64,000 bases of DNA from Altica lythri (Eukaryota; Arthropoda; Insecta; Coleoptera; Chrysomelidae). The stretch spans positions 1-64,000 of the forward strand of contig CAXIIO010000470.1 in NCBI GenBank assembly GCA_964028335.1. The letters run 5' to 3'. The notes under the pieces are model-generated. The model did not search any database. It was not told the origin of the DNA and saw only the letters and a list, made by a program, of their open reading frames with translations. Position numbers and translations under genes: made by a program. Of the stretch, positions 30,327-39,518 are shown in pieces (the first letter of the stretch is position 1; each line of letters opens with the position of its first letter).

Positions 30327-30600
30327 TTGATTTTTGATAAAAAACGTCATAATTCGCTCATTTTCGGGAATTTTGTAAAAATTTAAAAAGTTTTGTGTTT
30401 TGTATGATATTGCTAACAATTTACAAAAAACTGCGACTTGATTACTCGATTTTTAAAAAAGTTGATCGTCTTTTGTTTTTTGATAAAAAACGTCATAACT
30501 CGCTTATTTTCGGGAATTTTTGAAAAATTTAAAAAGTTTTGTGTTTTGTATGAAATTGGTAACAATTCACAAAAAAACGCAACTCGAAATCGCAATTTTT
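30327..30600. repeat. Divergent edge monomers of array 2
   Basis: Two monomers near the right end keep the TTTAAAAAAGTTGATCGT joint but replace the middle with GATAAAAAACGTCATAACTC, TTTTCGGGAATTTT and GTTTTGTGTTTTGTATGA. They are about 141 bp long and much less like the array consensus. A standard monomer follows (30601-30719). Older, unhomogenised monomers are expected at the edges of a satellite. Confidence 0.7.
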
Positions 30601-30719
30601 AAAAAAGTTGATCGTGTTTTGTTTTTTACAGAAAAATCGCTGTATCTCGGTTGTTTTTTGAGATATTTTGGATATTTAAACGGATTTGTAATCTAAATGA
30701 GATTATCTATCATTATTTA

Positions 30720-31040
30720 AGGTTCTTTTTTTTAATTAAATTGTATTTTTTTTTCTATATAAAAAGGTACACGGCACTGTTTTATTGAATTCAATATATC
30801 ACTTGAAGGTAATTTTGTGACACAAAAGTTACATTTAGTTGTCCACTTAACAGCGAGTTTAACACGTACGTTTCCCATTTTTTTTTTAAACGTTTTTCCA
30901 TTCCTTCTGTTGCTGACAGGAATGAAAAATTTTCAAAATTACCATTTTTCCAACTCTCGGATCTTCTTTACAAACTTTTCATTTCAATTCATTTTATTTA
31001 AAAATATTATATTTTTCTAATAATTTTTAATTCTTTCTCT
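30720..31040. other. Non-repetitive AT-rich segment
   Basis: This stretch lies between array 2 and the gypsy element. It has a TATA-like CTATATAAAAAGG at 30755-30767 and short open frames without family resemblance. I see no supported gene. Its right end, TTCTTTCTCT, is the target-site side of the gypsy insertion. Confidence 0.5.
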
Positions 31041-32010
31041 TGTAACGTTAATATACCCTTGCTAGCTCCAGGGTTGTGGCTTCCTTCTGGTTTTTCTTTT
31101 GACTTCCCCCAAACAAATAAAAAGGGCGCCAAAATACAGACATACAAATAAAAGAGAATAAATCAGTTTTTAAAATTGTTTATTTAAGAATTATTGAATG
31201 AAAATTTTCAAGATATTAGTTGATTAAATAGTGATTAATTTGTTTTCTTATCTTTATTATTGGAATCTTCTCGAAACAGGGTGAGGACGACGGAGAATTC
31301 GGTTCTGGACTCTGATGTCGATGGTAAGATGTTTTCAATAACTTATCATCAATGCTGTCAGGCTGGATACGGCAAAACAAAATAATTTCGGCTAGGCCAA
31401 AGCTTCTTATTCAAAAAAAATTGTTTCCAGGCTTCCAGTCCTTCCTTAGGACCCTTCAAAATTTGGCAATCGGCCTATGAAATAAAAATGAAAACCGTCA
31501 AAATTCCGTCTCACTAAACCATAATTTCGATTACAATCATTCAAGGTTTCTCCAAGTTCGAGATAGAAAAAAGTTAATCACTTGAATTGTTTACTTATTT
31601 TTAACTCAATAAAAACTGATTTATAACAATGATTGTAATCGAAATAATTAAATGTTAGAAACAATATAACCATGATATTTATTAAAATAAATTCACCAAG
31701 TTTTTGAGTACTAATAAAAATTAAAACAATTTAATTTTTTACTCACCACCGAAGGGAGAAGGTATTGAAAGAACCGAATACTTTGAAGCACAAATTGTAA
31801 AGAATAAAAATAGCGACACTATTCACGATCGAACTAAAAATTCCCCTCTCATCACTGAAACCAAGTCTGCGGCGACTCCATAGACGAGGAATTGTAAAAA
31901 TTAAATAGTACGTAGGCCAGGCCAAAAAATAACGTTGCAAAATAGCCGAGATATTATAGAAATTAAATAGTATATAGGCCAGGCCAAAAAATAACGTTGT
32001 AAACGTTACA
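31041..32010 (-). repeat. 3' LTR of the gypsy element
   Basis: This 970-bp LTR matches 38583-39518 almost base for base. It carries a segment of about 34 bp (near 31460-31493, containing TTGGCAATCGGCCTATG) that the other LTR lacks. By eye I count roughly seven other differences. Open frames inside the LTR are not coding. No typical polypurine tract lies immediately beside it: the last internal bases read ACCGTGG in the element's sense. Confidence 0.95.
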
Positions 32011-33908
32011 CCACGGTAACCTGACGGAAAAAAAAGAATTGCAAATTCTTTTTTTTTTTATTAAAAAGTTAAACCTTTAAAATCCAAAAACAATTAAAAA
32101 AATAAATAATCAAAAACTCGTGAATAGGTAAAAAAAAATATACAACATTTAATAATTAAAGGTAACCACAAGGATTTGTGTAATTCTTAAATAATAATAA
32201 AAAAAAAACATTCTCGAAAAAAATTCAAAAACACGAAACCTTACTACACTTTACCTCTAGGAAAGAAAGAAAACAAATTGTTTTGGGCCTAAGCCCGGGA
32301 CCTGAAGGGACCCATGTGAAGCAAGTAAAATTACCATGGGTTTTGAAGAAACCCAGGTAGTTAAACCGTCACAAGACGACGTGACTAGATTTTTCTACAA
32401 GGTACTAGCCAACCTAAAAGATGGAACGAATTCCTCAAAAAGCAAGTAAAATTACCATGGGTTTTGAAGAAACCCAGGTAGTTAAACCGTCATAAGACGA
32501 AGTGACTGGATTTTTACAAGGGGTACCAGCCAACCCAAATGGAACGGTCAACACTGAAGTTTCTCCACGCTGGGCAGGGGATAGGAGGAGCTCAGTGAAG
32601 ACGGGTGGTCTCGGCATAACCAGCGGTTCGTCGTATCAATATGATGGCATATCAACCATTTCAAAAGAAAAAATAAAAAATAAAAAAGGTAAATATAAAA
32701 AAAAAATATAGGGACTTGACCAAGGGAGTTCCGAAAATTAAGCTTCCCCGGGAACATGTTTCTCCATTTGGCAGACAACGCCCAGCCGGGAAGAGAGAGA
32801 GAATTTAAAGCCAGGTTAGGAGGTTAAGACAAAAAAAAATTTTTGAAAAAGTGGCAATAACAAAAAGAACAAAAAAAAATATAGTCACAATCGGTAAGAG
32901 AGTCCCCCCACTCTAAATAAAATGGGGTCGCATTGACCAGCACCTCTAGGGTACCAAAAAAAAGTCATAATCGGTACTGCTAACAATTAAGTAGCATTAA
33001 GTCATAATCGGTAAAAAATAAATTAATAACTGTCCTATTTAAGGTCGTTTAAGAAAACAACAATAACGAGATGTAACGAAAGAAACAAGAGATTAATGTT
33101 CACAAAGCAGAGAAATACAAGGCAAAAAAAATCTATCTCCAAAAGTAAAATAACTTACTATAGCAACAAAGACAAAGATAAGACTGTAGTCAACAAAAAT
33201 CATTGAATAAGAAAATACTCAACAAATGAGAACAAAATAAGCTAAAAGCTAAACAAATATTCAATGAACAAAAGAAAAAAACTGGAAACCAAATATCGAT
33301 TGAACAAAAATGTGACTAACACTCAAAAGAAAAATCAATCAATATCCGAATCAAAAATAACTTGACACGTCTTATCGCACACGCTGTGCAAACTGGAGAC
33401 AATATAAAAGATAAAAGATAATATTTATCATTAAAAATGGCAACAAATAACGGTAATAATGTGAACAATAAAAATAGGACAGTTAATAAAAGAAAAGCGA
33501 CAAAATCAGTAAGGGACAGGTAAGTACACTACAAAACGTTAAAAATACTGAAGGCAATATCAAACAAGAAAAAGAGAAAATTTAGAACAAGGAACTAGGC
33601 AAACTAAATATTCAAAAGTACAAGTTTATACTAATTTGATGGTGCGGCACAGAGGAACAGCGACAGCCTGTACTCGCAAATAAATGCTATCCCTGAGGTA
33701 CAGTACTGACCTGAACTCACCAACTCTTATATAAATTATAAACTCGAAAAAAAAATTAAATAACAATCGAATTTACTTAAAAAGGTTGAAAATTAATTTT
33801 GACAAAGTTTAAGAATTTAAAAAAAAATCTAAGAAATAGAAATTGAAAGTTAATAAAACTAATGCCTTCAGTGAAGTGACTCCAGTGATCAGAACAAAAG
33901 TGATTTCG
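32011..33908 (-). other. Long non-coding 3' region of the gypsy element
   Basis: These 1.9 kb between the integrase stop and the 3' LTR have no open frame longer than 76 codons and nothing resembling env. It holds a 121-bp tandem duplication (separate entry) and several copies of CATAATCGGTA or a close variant (near 32885, 32965 and 33002). The function of the region is not visible from the sequence. Confidence 0.7.
32321..32562. repeat. 121-bp tandem duplication in the gypsy 3' region
   Basis: The sequence starting GCAAGTAAAATTACCATGGG at 32321 is repeated from 32442, including GAAGAAACCCAGGTAG, CCGTCACAAGACGA (CCGTCATAAGACGA in copy 2) and a diverged GGTACTAGCCAACC/GGTACCAGCCAACC. The copies differ at several positions, so the duplication may predate this insertion. 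Confidence 0.8.
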
Positions 33909-35627
33909 TCAAATATTATCATCATTTTCACTGTCTGAGCCCTCACTATCAGACAAGTTCTGATCAAAATCAGAAAAATCTTTTTTTAAATCAGATACAT
34001 GATAATTCCCTAAATCATTGCCCTTAGTATCCCTAACGTTATAAACTAGTTTGGAAATAACTTTGTTCACAATACAAGGAACGTATTTAGGAGCGAATTT
34101 AGCCGAAAATTTATCAATCTTAGAAGACAGGACATGATTTCTTTTCCAAAGCTTATCCCCTACATGATATTCAATATCTCTTTTACGAAGATTGTAATAA
34201 TGCGAGTTCCTATCATAGGCAAGTTTTAATTTCTTGCGAACTTCAACAAATAATTTGGGTAATGATTGAATGTCAATTAAACGACTACTTTTATCGGTAA
34301 TAGAAACTAAGTTATTGGCATTATCAGAAATTTTCCCATAATAATCACCGGAAAGAGGAACATTTCTAGCAAAGTTTAGGAAGGAAGGGGAATAACCGGT
34401 AACTTCATGTTGAGCAGTCCTAATTGCTTGAGCAACGTGATGTATTTTTGAATCCCAGGAGTCATGTGCTTCGTGAATGAAACAACGAATTGCTGTAGTG
34501 ATACTCTTGTTGGTTCTCTCAGTGTGGTTCGCTTGAGGATGATAAACGGGATTGTAACGAACATGGACTTTATATTTTTCCATAAGACATTTGAATTCAC
34601 GACTAGTAAATTGACTACCGTTGTTAACGGATAAAACCTGAGGAACACCGAATATTAAGAAAACTTGATTTTCTAAGAACTTTAAAATATTATTCGTCGT
34701 TGCCTTGGGCATAGGGTGGATTAGACAGAATTTGGAAAACCAATCCGTAACAACCAATGCATATCTGTTGCCTAGTTTGGATCTAGGGTAACAACCAATA
34801 ATATCAGCTGAAATCCATTGAAAAGGAAAATTAATATTTTTATAATTTCCCATCAAACCAGCCTTCGGAAGATTAGAGCTTTTGCACGAAGAGCAAATCG
34901 CACATCTGCGGATGTAACGATAGATATCCTTTCTCATTTTAGGCCAGTAATACAGTTCCGAAATACGAGAGAAGGTTTTAGAAATGCCGAAATGACAACC
35001 AGCTTCGCTATCGTGAAAATATTTAAGGAGACTAGCCCTATTACCGGTAGGAACCAGAATTTTCCAATCGGAAAGATTACTCTCGATAGGATTTTTCGAG
35101 AATATATGTTTATAAATAATATTGTTATCGACACGAAATGACGGAAATTTGTCAGGAGTAGACTGAATTTTCTGGATTAAGGATAAATACCACTTGTCCG
35201 GTTTTAAATCGGCAATGTCTAGACTAGCGATATCGGAATTATAAACACGAGAAAGCGCATCACTCACTACCATGGTAGAACCTTTTCTGTGCTTGATGAT
35301 AAAATCATATTGAGACAATCGTAAAGCTAGACGGGCTAAACGACCCGAGGGATTAGACAATTTGTACAGATATTGAAGAGATGAGTGATCCGTTTCTAAG
35401 GTGAAAACGGTTCCTTCTACATAACCTCTGAATTTTTCGATTCCAAAAATCGTCCCTAACAGTTCTTTTTCCGTCGTAGAAAGTTTCCTCTCTGAACTAG
35501 AAAGGCTACGACTAGCATAAGCAATAGGGTGATCAACACCATCACATTCTTGATAAAGAATGGCACCCAAACCAGTATCACTCGCATCTGTTTGAATAAT
35601 GAAGGGAATTGAATAATTAGGACTAGA
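33909..35627 (-). CDS. pol: gypsy pol, RNase H and integrase part
   Basis: This is the downstream part of pol. It is in the same frame as the reverse-transcriptase part but separated from it by the TAA at 35628-35630. RNase H motifs come first: an Asp in QTDASDTGLGA, the Glu of STTEKELL and the Asp of ETDHSSLQYL. Integrase follows, with an HHCC zinc module (HDSEAGCH, then CAICSSC), a core with its first Asp in SADIIG and the Glu of HPQANHTERTN, and a GPY-like C-terminal segment (KYVPCIVNKVISKLVYNVRD). The residue expected to be the second catalytic Asp is Asn (AAC, 34623-34625, in LSVNNGSQF). The C-terminus is acidic. There is no chromodomain. The stop and the Asp-to-Asn change both argue that this copy cannot integrate on its own. 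Confidence 0.93.
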   Translation of the reverse strand, partial: SSPNYSIPFIIQTDASDTGLGAILYQECDGVDHPIAYASRSLSSSERKLSTTEKELLGTIFGIEKFRGYVEGTVFTLETDHSSLQYLYKLSNPSGRLARLALRLSQYDFIIKHRKGSTMVVSDALSRVYNSDIASLDIADLKPDKWYLSLIQKIQSTPDKFPSFRVDNNIIYKHIFSKNPIESNLSDWKILVPTGNRASLLKYFHDSEAGCHFGISKTFSRISELYYWPKMRKDIYRYIRRCAICSSCKSSNLPKAGLMGNYKNINFPFQWISADIIGCYPRSKLGNRYALVVTDWFSKFCLIHPMPKATTNNILKFLENQVFLIFGVPQVLSVNNGSQFTSREFKCLMEKYKVHVRYNPVYHPQANHTERTNKSITTAIRCFIHEAHDSWDSKIHHVAQAIRTAQHEVTGYSPSFLNFARNVPLSGDYYGKISDNANNLVSITDKSSRLIDIQSLPKLFVEVRKKLKLAYDRNSHYYNLRKRDIEYHVGDKLWKRNHVLSSKIDKFSAKFAPKYVPCIVNKVISKLVYNVRDTKGNDLGNYHVSDLKKDFSDFDQNLSDSEGSDSENDDNI

Positions 35628-37004
35628 TTAAATTGGGCTAGAAGTAAGAAGTTGCTTGATTTTCGAAAATGCATTGTCAGCGTCAGGGTTCCAAATTATA
35701 GGTTGTCCTTTTTTTCGACCCTTAAGGAGATCAGTAATAGGCGAACAGACCGAAGAAAAATTGGGAAGAAATCTTCTGTACCAACCAATTAAACCAATAA
35801 GTCTCTTAATTTCAGTGGTGTTCTTAGGAATAGGATAATTTAAAATTGCCGTAACCTTATCAGGATCTGTACGCAAACCACACTGATCAACACGAAAGCC
35901 TAAATATTTCAGAGAATCCTTACAAAACTCGCACTTATCCATATTTATGGTTAAGTTTGCTTCTTTCAATCTAAAAAACAATTTTTCTAATACCTCTAAA
36001 TGAAGTTCGAAAGTCGGGGTCGCAATAATGATGTCATCCAAATAACAAAAGCAATAAGGAATGATAGACGGATCTAAGACTCTATCCATTAATCTTGCCA
36101 TAGTTTTAGGGGCATTTTTTAAACCAAAACACATAGTCGTGTATTCAAAACTGCCTAAGCCATAGATAGAGAATGCAGTCTTTGGAATAGATGTCTCTGT
36201 TAAGGGAATTTGAAGAAAAGCTTTTTTTAAATCAATAGAGGAAAGAAATCTTGCATCTCGTAACTTATTTAGAATTGAATCAATCTGATGCATAGGGTAT
36301 GAGTCTGAGACTGTGACAGAATTAAGCTTCCTACTATCCAGAACTTTTCGGTAACCGTTATCACCCTTTTTCGGAACTAAAAAACAAGGGGAAGACCAAG
36401 GCGAATTGGAAGGCCTTATAACACCTAAACATAATAACTCTTCAATTTCTTTCTTCAAATGACCTAACATTGAGGGGGATAGAGGGAATTGCCTTTGACA
36501 AATAGGTTTGGCATCGCCTGTGTCAATATCGTGGGTTATTAGAGAAGTTCTACCAATTCTGTCAACAGGGGCCAGGTCTCTAAATAAGGATTTTACTTTA
36601 TCTAATTTATTTAACTGAACCACAGAAAGAGAAGACACAGGTTGAATAGAATTAATAACACACAACGAGGAAAGTATTGAATAAGATAAGGACTCAAAAT
36701 TTATATCAATCTTAAATAAGTTCAAAAAATCCATTCCTAAGATGAGAGAATGAGCAATCGAAGGAATTATTAAAACCTTTAAGGTATGAGTAACCCCTGA
36801 TAAAGATAAAGAGAGATAAACAAAACCAATGCTTTGCTGAAGGTTACCATCCGCCGTAGTGACACAAATTGAATTATCGTAGATAATAGGAAGTTTTAAG
36901 TGAGAAATCATCTGAAAACCTTGATTACCAAGAATACACGCGTTTGAACCACTGTCCAGAAGAGCAAGCATGTTAATTTTTTCTTGGAACGACACCATGA
37001 GCAA
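35628..37004 (-). CDS. pol: gypsy pol, protease and reverse transcriptase part
   Basis: The frame opens just after a TAA at 37005-37007, in the -1 frame relative to gag, and overlaps gag's 3' end by about 97 bp. It probably has no start codon of its own and is made as Gag-Pol. The aspartic protease carries LLDSGSNAC about 15 residues in and ILGMDFL about 75 residues later. Reverse transcriptase has IRPSNSPWSSPCFLVPKK, SSIDLKKAFLQI (first catalytic Asp) and FCYLDDIII (the YxDD box), followed by the thumb and connection (LIGWYRRFLPNFS). The frame ends in a TAA (35628-35630) where related elements continue into RNase H. Everything else looks intact, so this is probably a single recent nonsense change. 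Confidence 0.95.
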   Translation of the reverse strand: MLMVSFQEKINMLALLDSGSNACILGNQGFQMISHLKLPIIYDNSICVTTADGNLQQSIGFVYLSLSLSGVTHTLKVLIIPSIAHSLILGMDFLNLFKIDINFESLSYSILSSLCVINSIQPVSSLSVVQLNKLDKVKSLFRDLAPVDRIGRTSLITHDIDTGDAKPICQRQFPLSPSMLGHLKKEIEELLCLGVIRPSNSPWSSPCFLVPKKGDNGYRKVLDSRKLNSVTVSDSYPMHQIDSILNKLRDARFLSSIDLKKAFLQIPLTETSIPKTAFSIYGLGSFEYTTMCFGLKNAPKTMARLMDRVLDPSIIPYCFCYLDDIIIATPTFELHLEVLEKLFFRLKEANLTINMDKCEFCKDSLKYLGFRVDQCGLRTDPDKVTAILNYPIPKNTTEIKRLIGLIGWYRRFLPNFSSVCSPITDLLKGRKKGQPIIWNPDADNAFSKIKQLLTSSPI

Positions 37005-38158
37005 TTAGACCTAATTGTGTTCTTTTTCCCACAACCAAAGCAGAACGGAACCACTTTGCGAGCTCTACATTGATTATAAACGTGGCCTAACTTTTCGCAA
37101 TTCCAGCATTTAATCGGCCTAGAATTCGAAAGTACAGATAAATTCGGTTCCCCAGAATTGGAATTGAAGTTTTTTGAAGAATTAAAGGAAGAAACATTCT
37201 GGGCTCTATCGCACCAATTTTGAGATTCCTCAATTTTTTTACACAGGATATTTAATTCATCGATAGTTGAAGGAGATTGAAGGGCAAGTTGATTTACGAA
37301 GGTAGGAAGAAGATTGCGTCTAATCTTAGATACCCTAGTTTGTTCGTCCGGACAATGATCCATACGTTTGAAGAGACCCTCCATCGAAGCGATGAAAAGA
37401 GCTACACTTTCACCTCTAGTTTGAAATTTATTATTGATAACATTTTCCAAATCAAATTGAAAATTTGAGGGAATAAAGTCGAATTTAAGTTTATCAACCA
37501 GATCGGACCAAGAAGAAAATTTATGACGATTATTCATAAACCAGGTTAAACCTTCATCTTTAAATAAATCACAACTACGCAAAAGTAGGTCACTGTCAGA
37601 AATTCCCCGAGAAACTCGCAACATGTCAACTTTTTCCAAAAAATCATGAACAGAATTATTACCAGAAAAATAAATATTCCATTTATGAACATCTAAGTTC
37701 TTGTGGAAAAAAGCCGGCGAAGAAATACCAACAGGAGATTCCAGCATCGTTGGAGTGGAAGTGTTGGACTTTTCATGAACTTCCGCTTCAAATAAAGTTA
37801 AGTCATTTTTTAAGGCTCGTAAAATGGCAAAATGATCATCCTCCGTGCAAGCAATTCTGTTGATTCTACCCGAAATGTGAATAAGTCTAGAATTAATACG
37901 CTTAAAAACAGGAGCAGATTTGTCACCAGTAAATGAGTCAATATCAGGTTTTAAAAAACTAATTGAATCTTTAATACCGAGAATATCTTCATCGAAGGAA
38001 AATGTATTTACAATTTCACTGAAACTCCTATTTGCATTTTCTTGAGCTAACAACCCGGAAAGAAGTTTCCGTTTAGCCTCAACAGTAGGAGGAATCTCGA
38101 CACCCCTGATTTTTAATTCATAATCCAATTCTTTTGTTTTTAAATGAGAAGGCAACAT
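36908..38158 (-). CDS. gag: gypsy gag polyprotein
   Basis: A 416-codon frame starting at ATG 38156-38158, about 425 nt downstream of the 5' LTR. The middle has a capsid-like region (VHKWNIYFSGNNSVHDFLEK, then FIPSNFQFDLEN) typical of gypsy Gag. Near the C-terminus is a good zinc knuckle CWNCEKLGHVYNQC (C-X2-C-X4-H-X4-C). A second knuckle-like motif, CFGCGKKNTIRSNC, follows, in which Thr stands where His is expected. Gag packages the RNA and forms the particle. Its last 30 or so codons lie over the pol frame, beyond a likely -1 shift site. Confidence 0.93.
   Translation of the reverse strand: MLPSHLKTKELDYELKIRGVEIPPTVEAKRKLLSGLLAQENANRSFSEIVNTFSFDEDILGIKDSISFLKPDIDSFTGDKSAPVFKRINSRLIHISGRINRIACTEDDHFAILRALKNDLTLFEAEVHEKSNTSTPTMLESPVGISSPAFFHKNLDVHKWNIYFSGNNSVHDFLEKVDMLRVSRGISDSDLLLRSCDLFKDEGLTWFMNNRHKFSSWSDLVDKLKFDFIPSNFQFDLENVINNKFQTRGESVALFIASMEGLFKRMDHCPDEQTRVSKIRRNLLPTFVNQLALQSPSTIDELNILCKKIEESQNWCDRAQNVSSFNSSKNFNSNSGEPNLSVLSNSRPIKCWNCEKLGHVYNQCRARKVVPFCFGCGKKNTIRSNCSWCRSKKKLTCLLFWTVVQTRVFLVIKVFR
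36977..36983 (-). promoter_or_regulatory. Candidate -1 ribosomal frameshift site between gag and pol
   Basis: In the gag/pol overlap the element's sense strand reads AAG AAA AAA TTA in the gag frame, a run of six A. Pol is in the -1 frame and is open from 37004, so the shift must occur between there and the gag stop (36908). This A-run is the only obvious slippery stretch in the overlap. It is not a perfect X-XXY-YYZ heptamer. Confidence 0.4.
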
Positions 38159-38444
38159 TGTAGTAAGGAAAAAAATAAATAAATAAAGAACCTATAATAT
38201 TCGTCGAAAAATAAAACTCGGTAAATTAAAAATTAAACCCGAAGTATACCAATCAATAGTGGTTAGCCTTGAATCTATCGAAACTAAGCTCCAACAAAAT
38301 AAAGTAAAGATAAAAAGTATTAGATGTTAGTAAAATATTTATAAAATATTTGAATGTCTGTATTTAAATTGATGGAAAAAATTTAAAATTACTTTAATTT
38401 AATGTGAATGCTAGGAAAAGCTTCAAAAAAAAACAGAATACTTA

Positions 38445-38495
38445 GTTGGGCGCCAGTTTGTAACGTAATTAACCCTTAACTGTCGCCAGTTTGTA
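38445..38495 (-). repeat. Extra copies of the LTR/primer-site junction
   Basis: The junction ACAAACTGGCG occurs three times in the leader. One is the true site at the LTR edge. A second, at 38445-38465, keeps ACGTTACAAACTGGCGCC and CAAC. A third, diverged copy lies at 38484-38495 (CTACAAACTGGCGACAG). The spacer has an inverted pair CTTTGAGA/TCTCAAAG. Confidence 0.75.
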
Positions 38496-38566
38496 GCCAA
38501 AACAATCCCTTTGAGAAAAAGATATAGATAAAGATAAAGATAAATCTCAAAGAAATTGCTTCAACT

Positions 38567-38579
38567 ACGTTGGGCGCCA
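38567..38579 (-). promoter_or_regulatory. Primer binding site, tRNA-Lys type
   Basis: Three bases (AAC) after the 5' LTR the sense strand reads TGGCGCCCAACGT. This is complementary to the conserved 3' end of animal tRNA-Lys(CUU) (ACGTTGGGCGCCA). The next base no longer matches. It would prime minus-strand DNA synthesis. Confidence 0.85.
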
Positions 38580-38582
38580 GTT

Positions 38583-39518
38583 TGTAACGTTAATATACCC
38601 TTGCTAGCTCCAGGGTTGTGGCTTCCTTCTGGTTTTTCTTTTGACTTCCCCCAAACAAATAAAAAGGGCGCCAAAATACAGACATACAAATAAAAGAGAA
38701 TAAATCAGTTTTTAAAATTGTTTATTTAAGAATTATTGAATGAAAATTTTCAAGATATTAGTTGATTAAATAGTGATTAATTTGTTTTCTTATCTTTATT
38801 ATTGGAATCTTCTCGAAACAGGGTGAGGACGACGGAAAATTCGGTTCTGGACTCTGATGTCGATGGCAAGATGTTTTCAATAACTTATCATCAATGCTGT
38901 CAGGCTGGATACGGCAAAACAAAATAATTTCGGCTAGGCCAAAGCTTCTTATTCAAAAAAAATTGTTTCCAGGCTTCCAGTCCTTCCTTAGGACCCTTCA
39001 AAACCGTCAAAATTCCGTCTCACTAAACCATAATTTCGATTACAATCATTCAAGGTTTCTCCAAGTTCGAGATAGAAAAAAGTTAATCACTTGAATTGTT
39101 TACTTATTTTTAAATCAATAAAAACTGATTTATAACAATGATTGTAATCGAAATAATTAAATGTTAGAAACAATATAACCATGATATTTATTAAAATAAA
39201 TTTACCAAGTTTTTGAGTACTAATAAAAATTAAAACAATTTAATTTTTACTCACCACCGAAGGGAGAAGGTATTGAAAGAACTGAATACTTTGAAGCACA
39301 AATTGTAAAGAATAAAAATAGCGACACTATTCACGATCGAACTAAAAATTCCCCTCTCATCAATGAAACCAAGTCTGCGGCGACTCCATAGACGAGGAAT
39401 TGTAAAAATTAAATAGTACGTAGGCCAGGCCAAAAAATAACGTTGCAAAATAGCCGAGATATTATAGAAATTAAATAGTATATAGGCCAGGCCAAAAAAT
39501 AACGTTGTAAACGTTACA
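38583..39518 (-). repeat. 5' LTR of the gypsy element
   Basis: A 936-bp copy of the 3' LTR, lacking about 34 bp. It contains the promoter of the element by definition, but I cannot place U3, R and U5 boundaries. The near-identity of the two LTRs points to a young insertion. Confidence 0.95.

Larger units (their letters stand above)
8563..30719. repeat. 146-147-bp satellite array (array 2)
   Basis: About 22 kb of tandem monomers. Start-to-start distances of the TTGATCGTGTTTTG motif are 146-147 bp (for example 9110, 9256, 9403). Landmarks in each monomer are TTGATCGTGTTTTG, GAGAAAAATCGCTGTATCTC, GGTTGTTTTTTGAGATATTT, AAATGAGATTATCTATTATT and CGCAACTCGATATCTC. Several monomer subtypes alternate (ACAGAAAAATCGC, TTTCGAAAAATCGC, TTTATTGAGAAAAATC), and blocks of subtypes are reused, giving a nested higher-order structure. 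The many short open frames (LKKNRNSISQFLKK-type) are repeats of the same monomer and not genes. Confidence 0.95.
31041..39518 (-). mobile_element. Ty3/gypsy LTR retrotransposon, full length, inactivated
   Basis: An 8.48 kb element on the minus strand. LTRs begin TGTAACGTTAATATACCC and end GTAAACGTTACA, carrying the inverted ends TGTAACGTT/AACGTTACA. The flanks share CTCT on both sides, consistent with a 4-bp target duplication, although the site is a CT tract. In transcription order it has the 5' LTR (38583-39518), a tRNA-Lys-type primer site, gag, then protease, reverse transcriptase, RNase H and integrase (the gypsy domain order), a 1.9 kb non-coding 3' region, and the 3' LTR (31041-32010). 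There is no env frame. One in-frame stop and one integrase active-site substitution make this copy non-autonomous. It sits about 365 bp beyond the GH1 stop codon, in the same orientation. Confidence 0.97.

Noticed and set aside
9256..30386. Many 60-105-codon frames of LKKNRNSISQFLKK type in array 2
   Set aside because: All are the same satellite monomer translated; they recur at monomer or block spacing.
8563..30719. Calling array 2 a centromere
   Set aside because: Monomer length and higher-order structure are compatible, but there is no evidence here for location or CenH3 binding.
30817..31020. 67-codon plus-strand frame preceded by a TATA-like box
   Set aside because: It lacks an ATG at the start and any recognisable family, and its composition is just T-rich.
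31743..31940. 65-codon minus-strand frames in both LTRs (also 39251-39448)
   Set aside because: They lie in LTR sequence, with no family match; chance open frames.
32011..32060. Polypurine tract of the gypsy element
   Set aside because: Only an A/T-rich run about 36 bp from the LTR is present; nothing purine-rich abuts the LTR, so no call was made.
34376..35141. Several frames overlapping the gypsy pol region on either strand
   Set aside because: They are shadows of pol.
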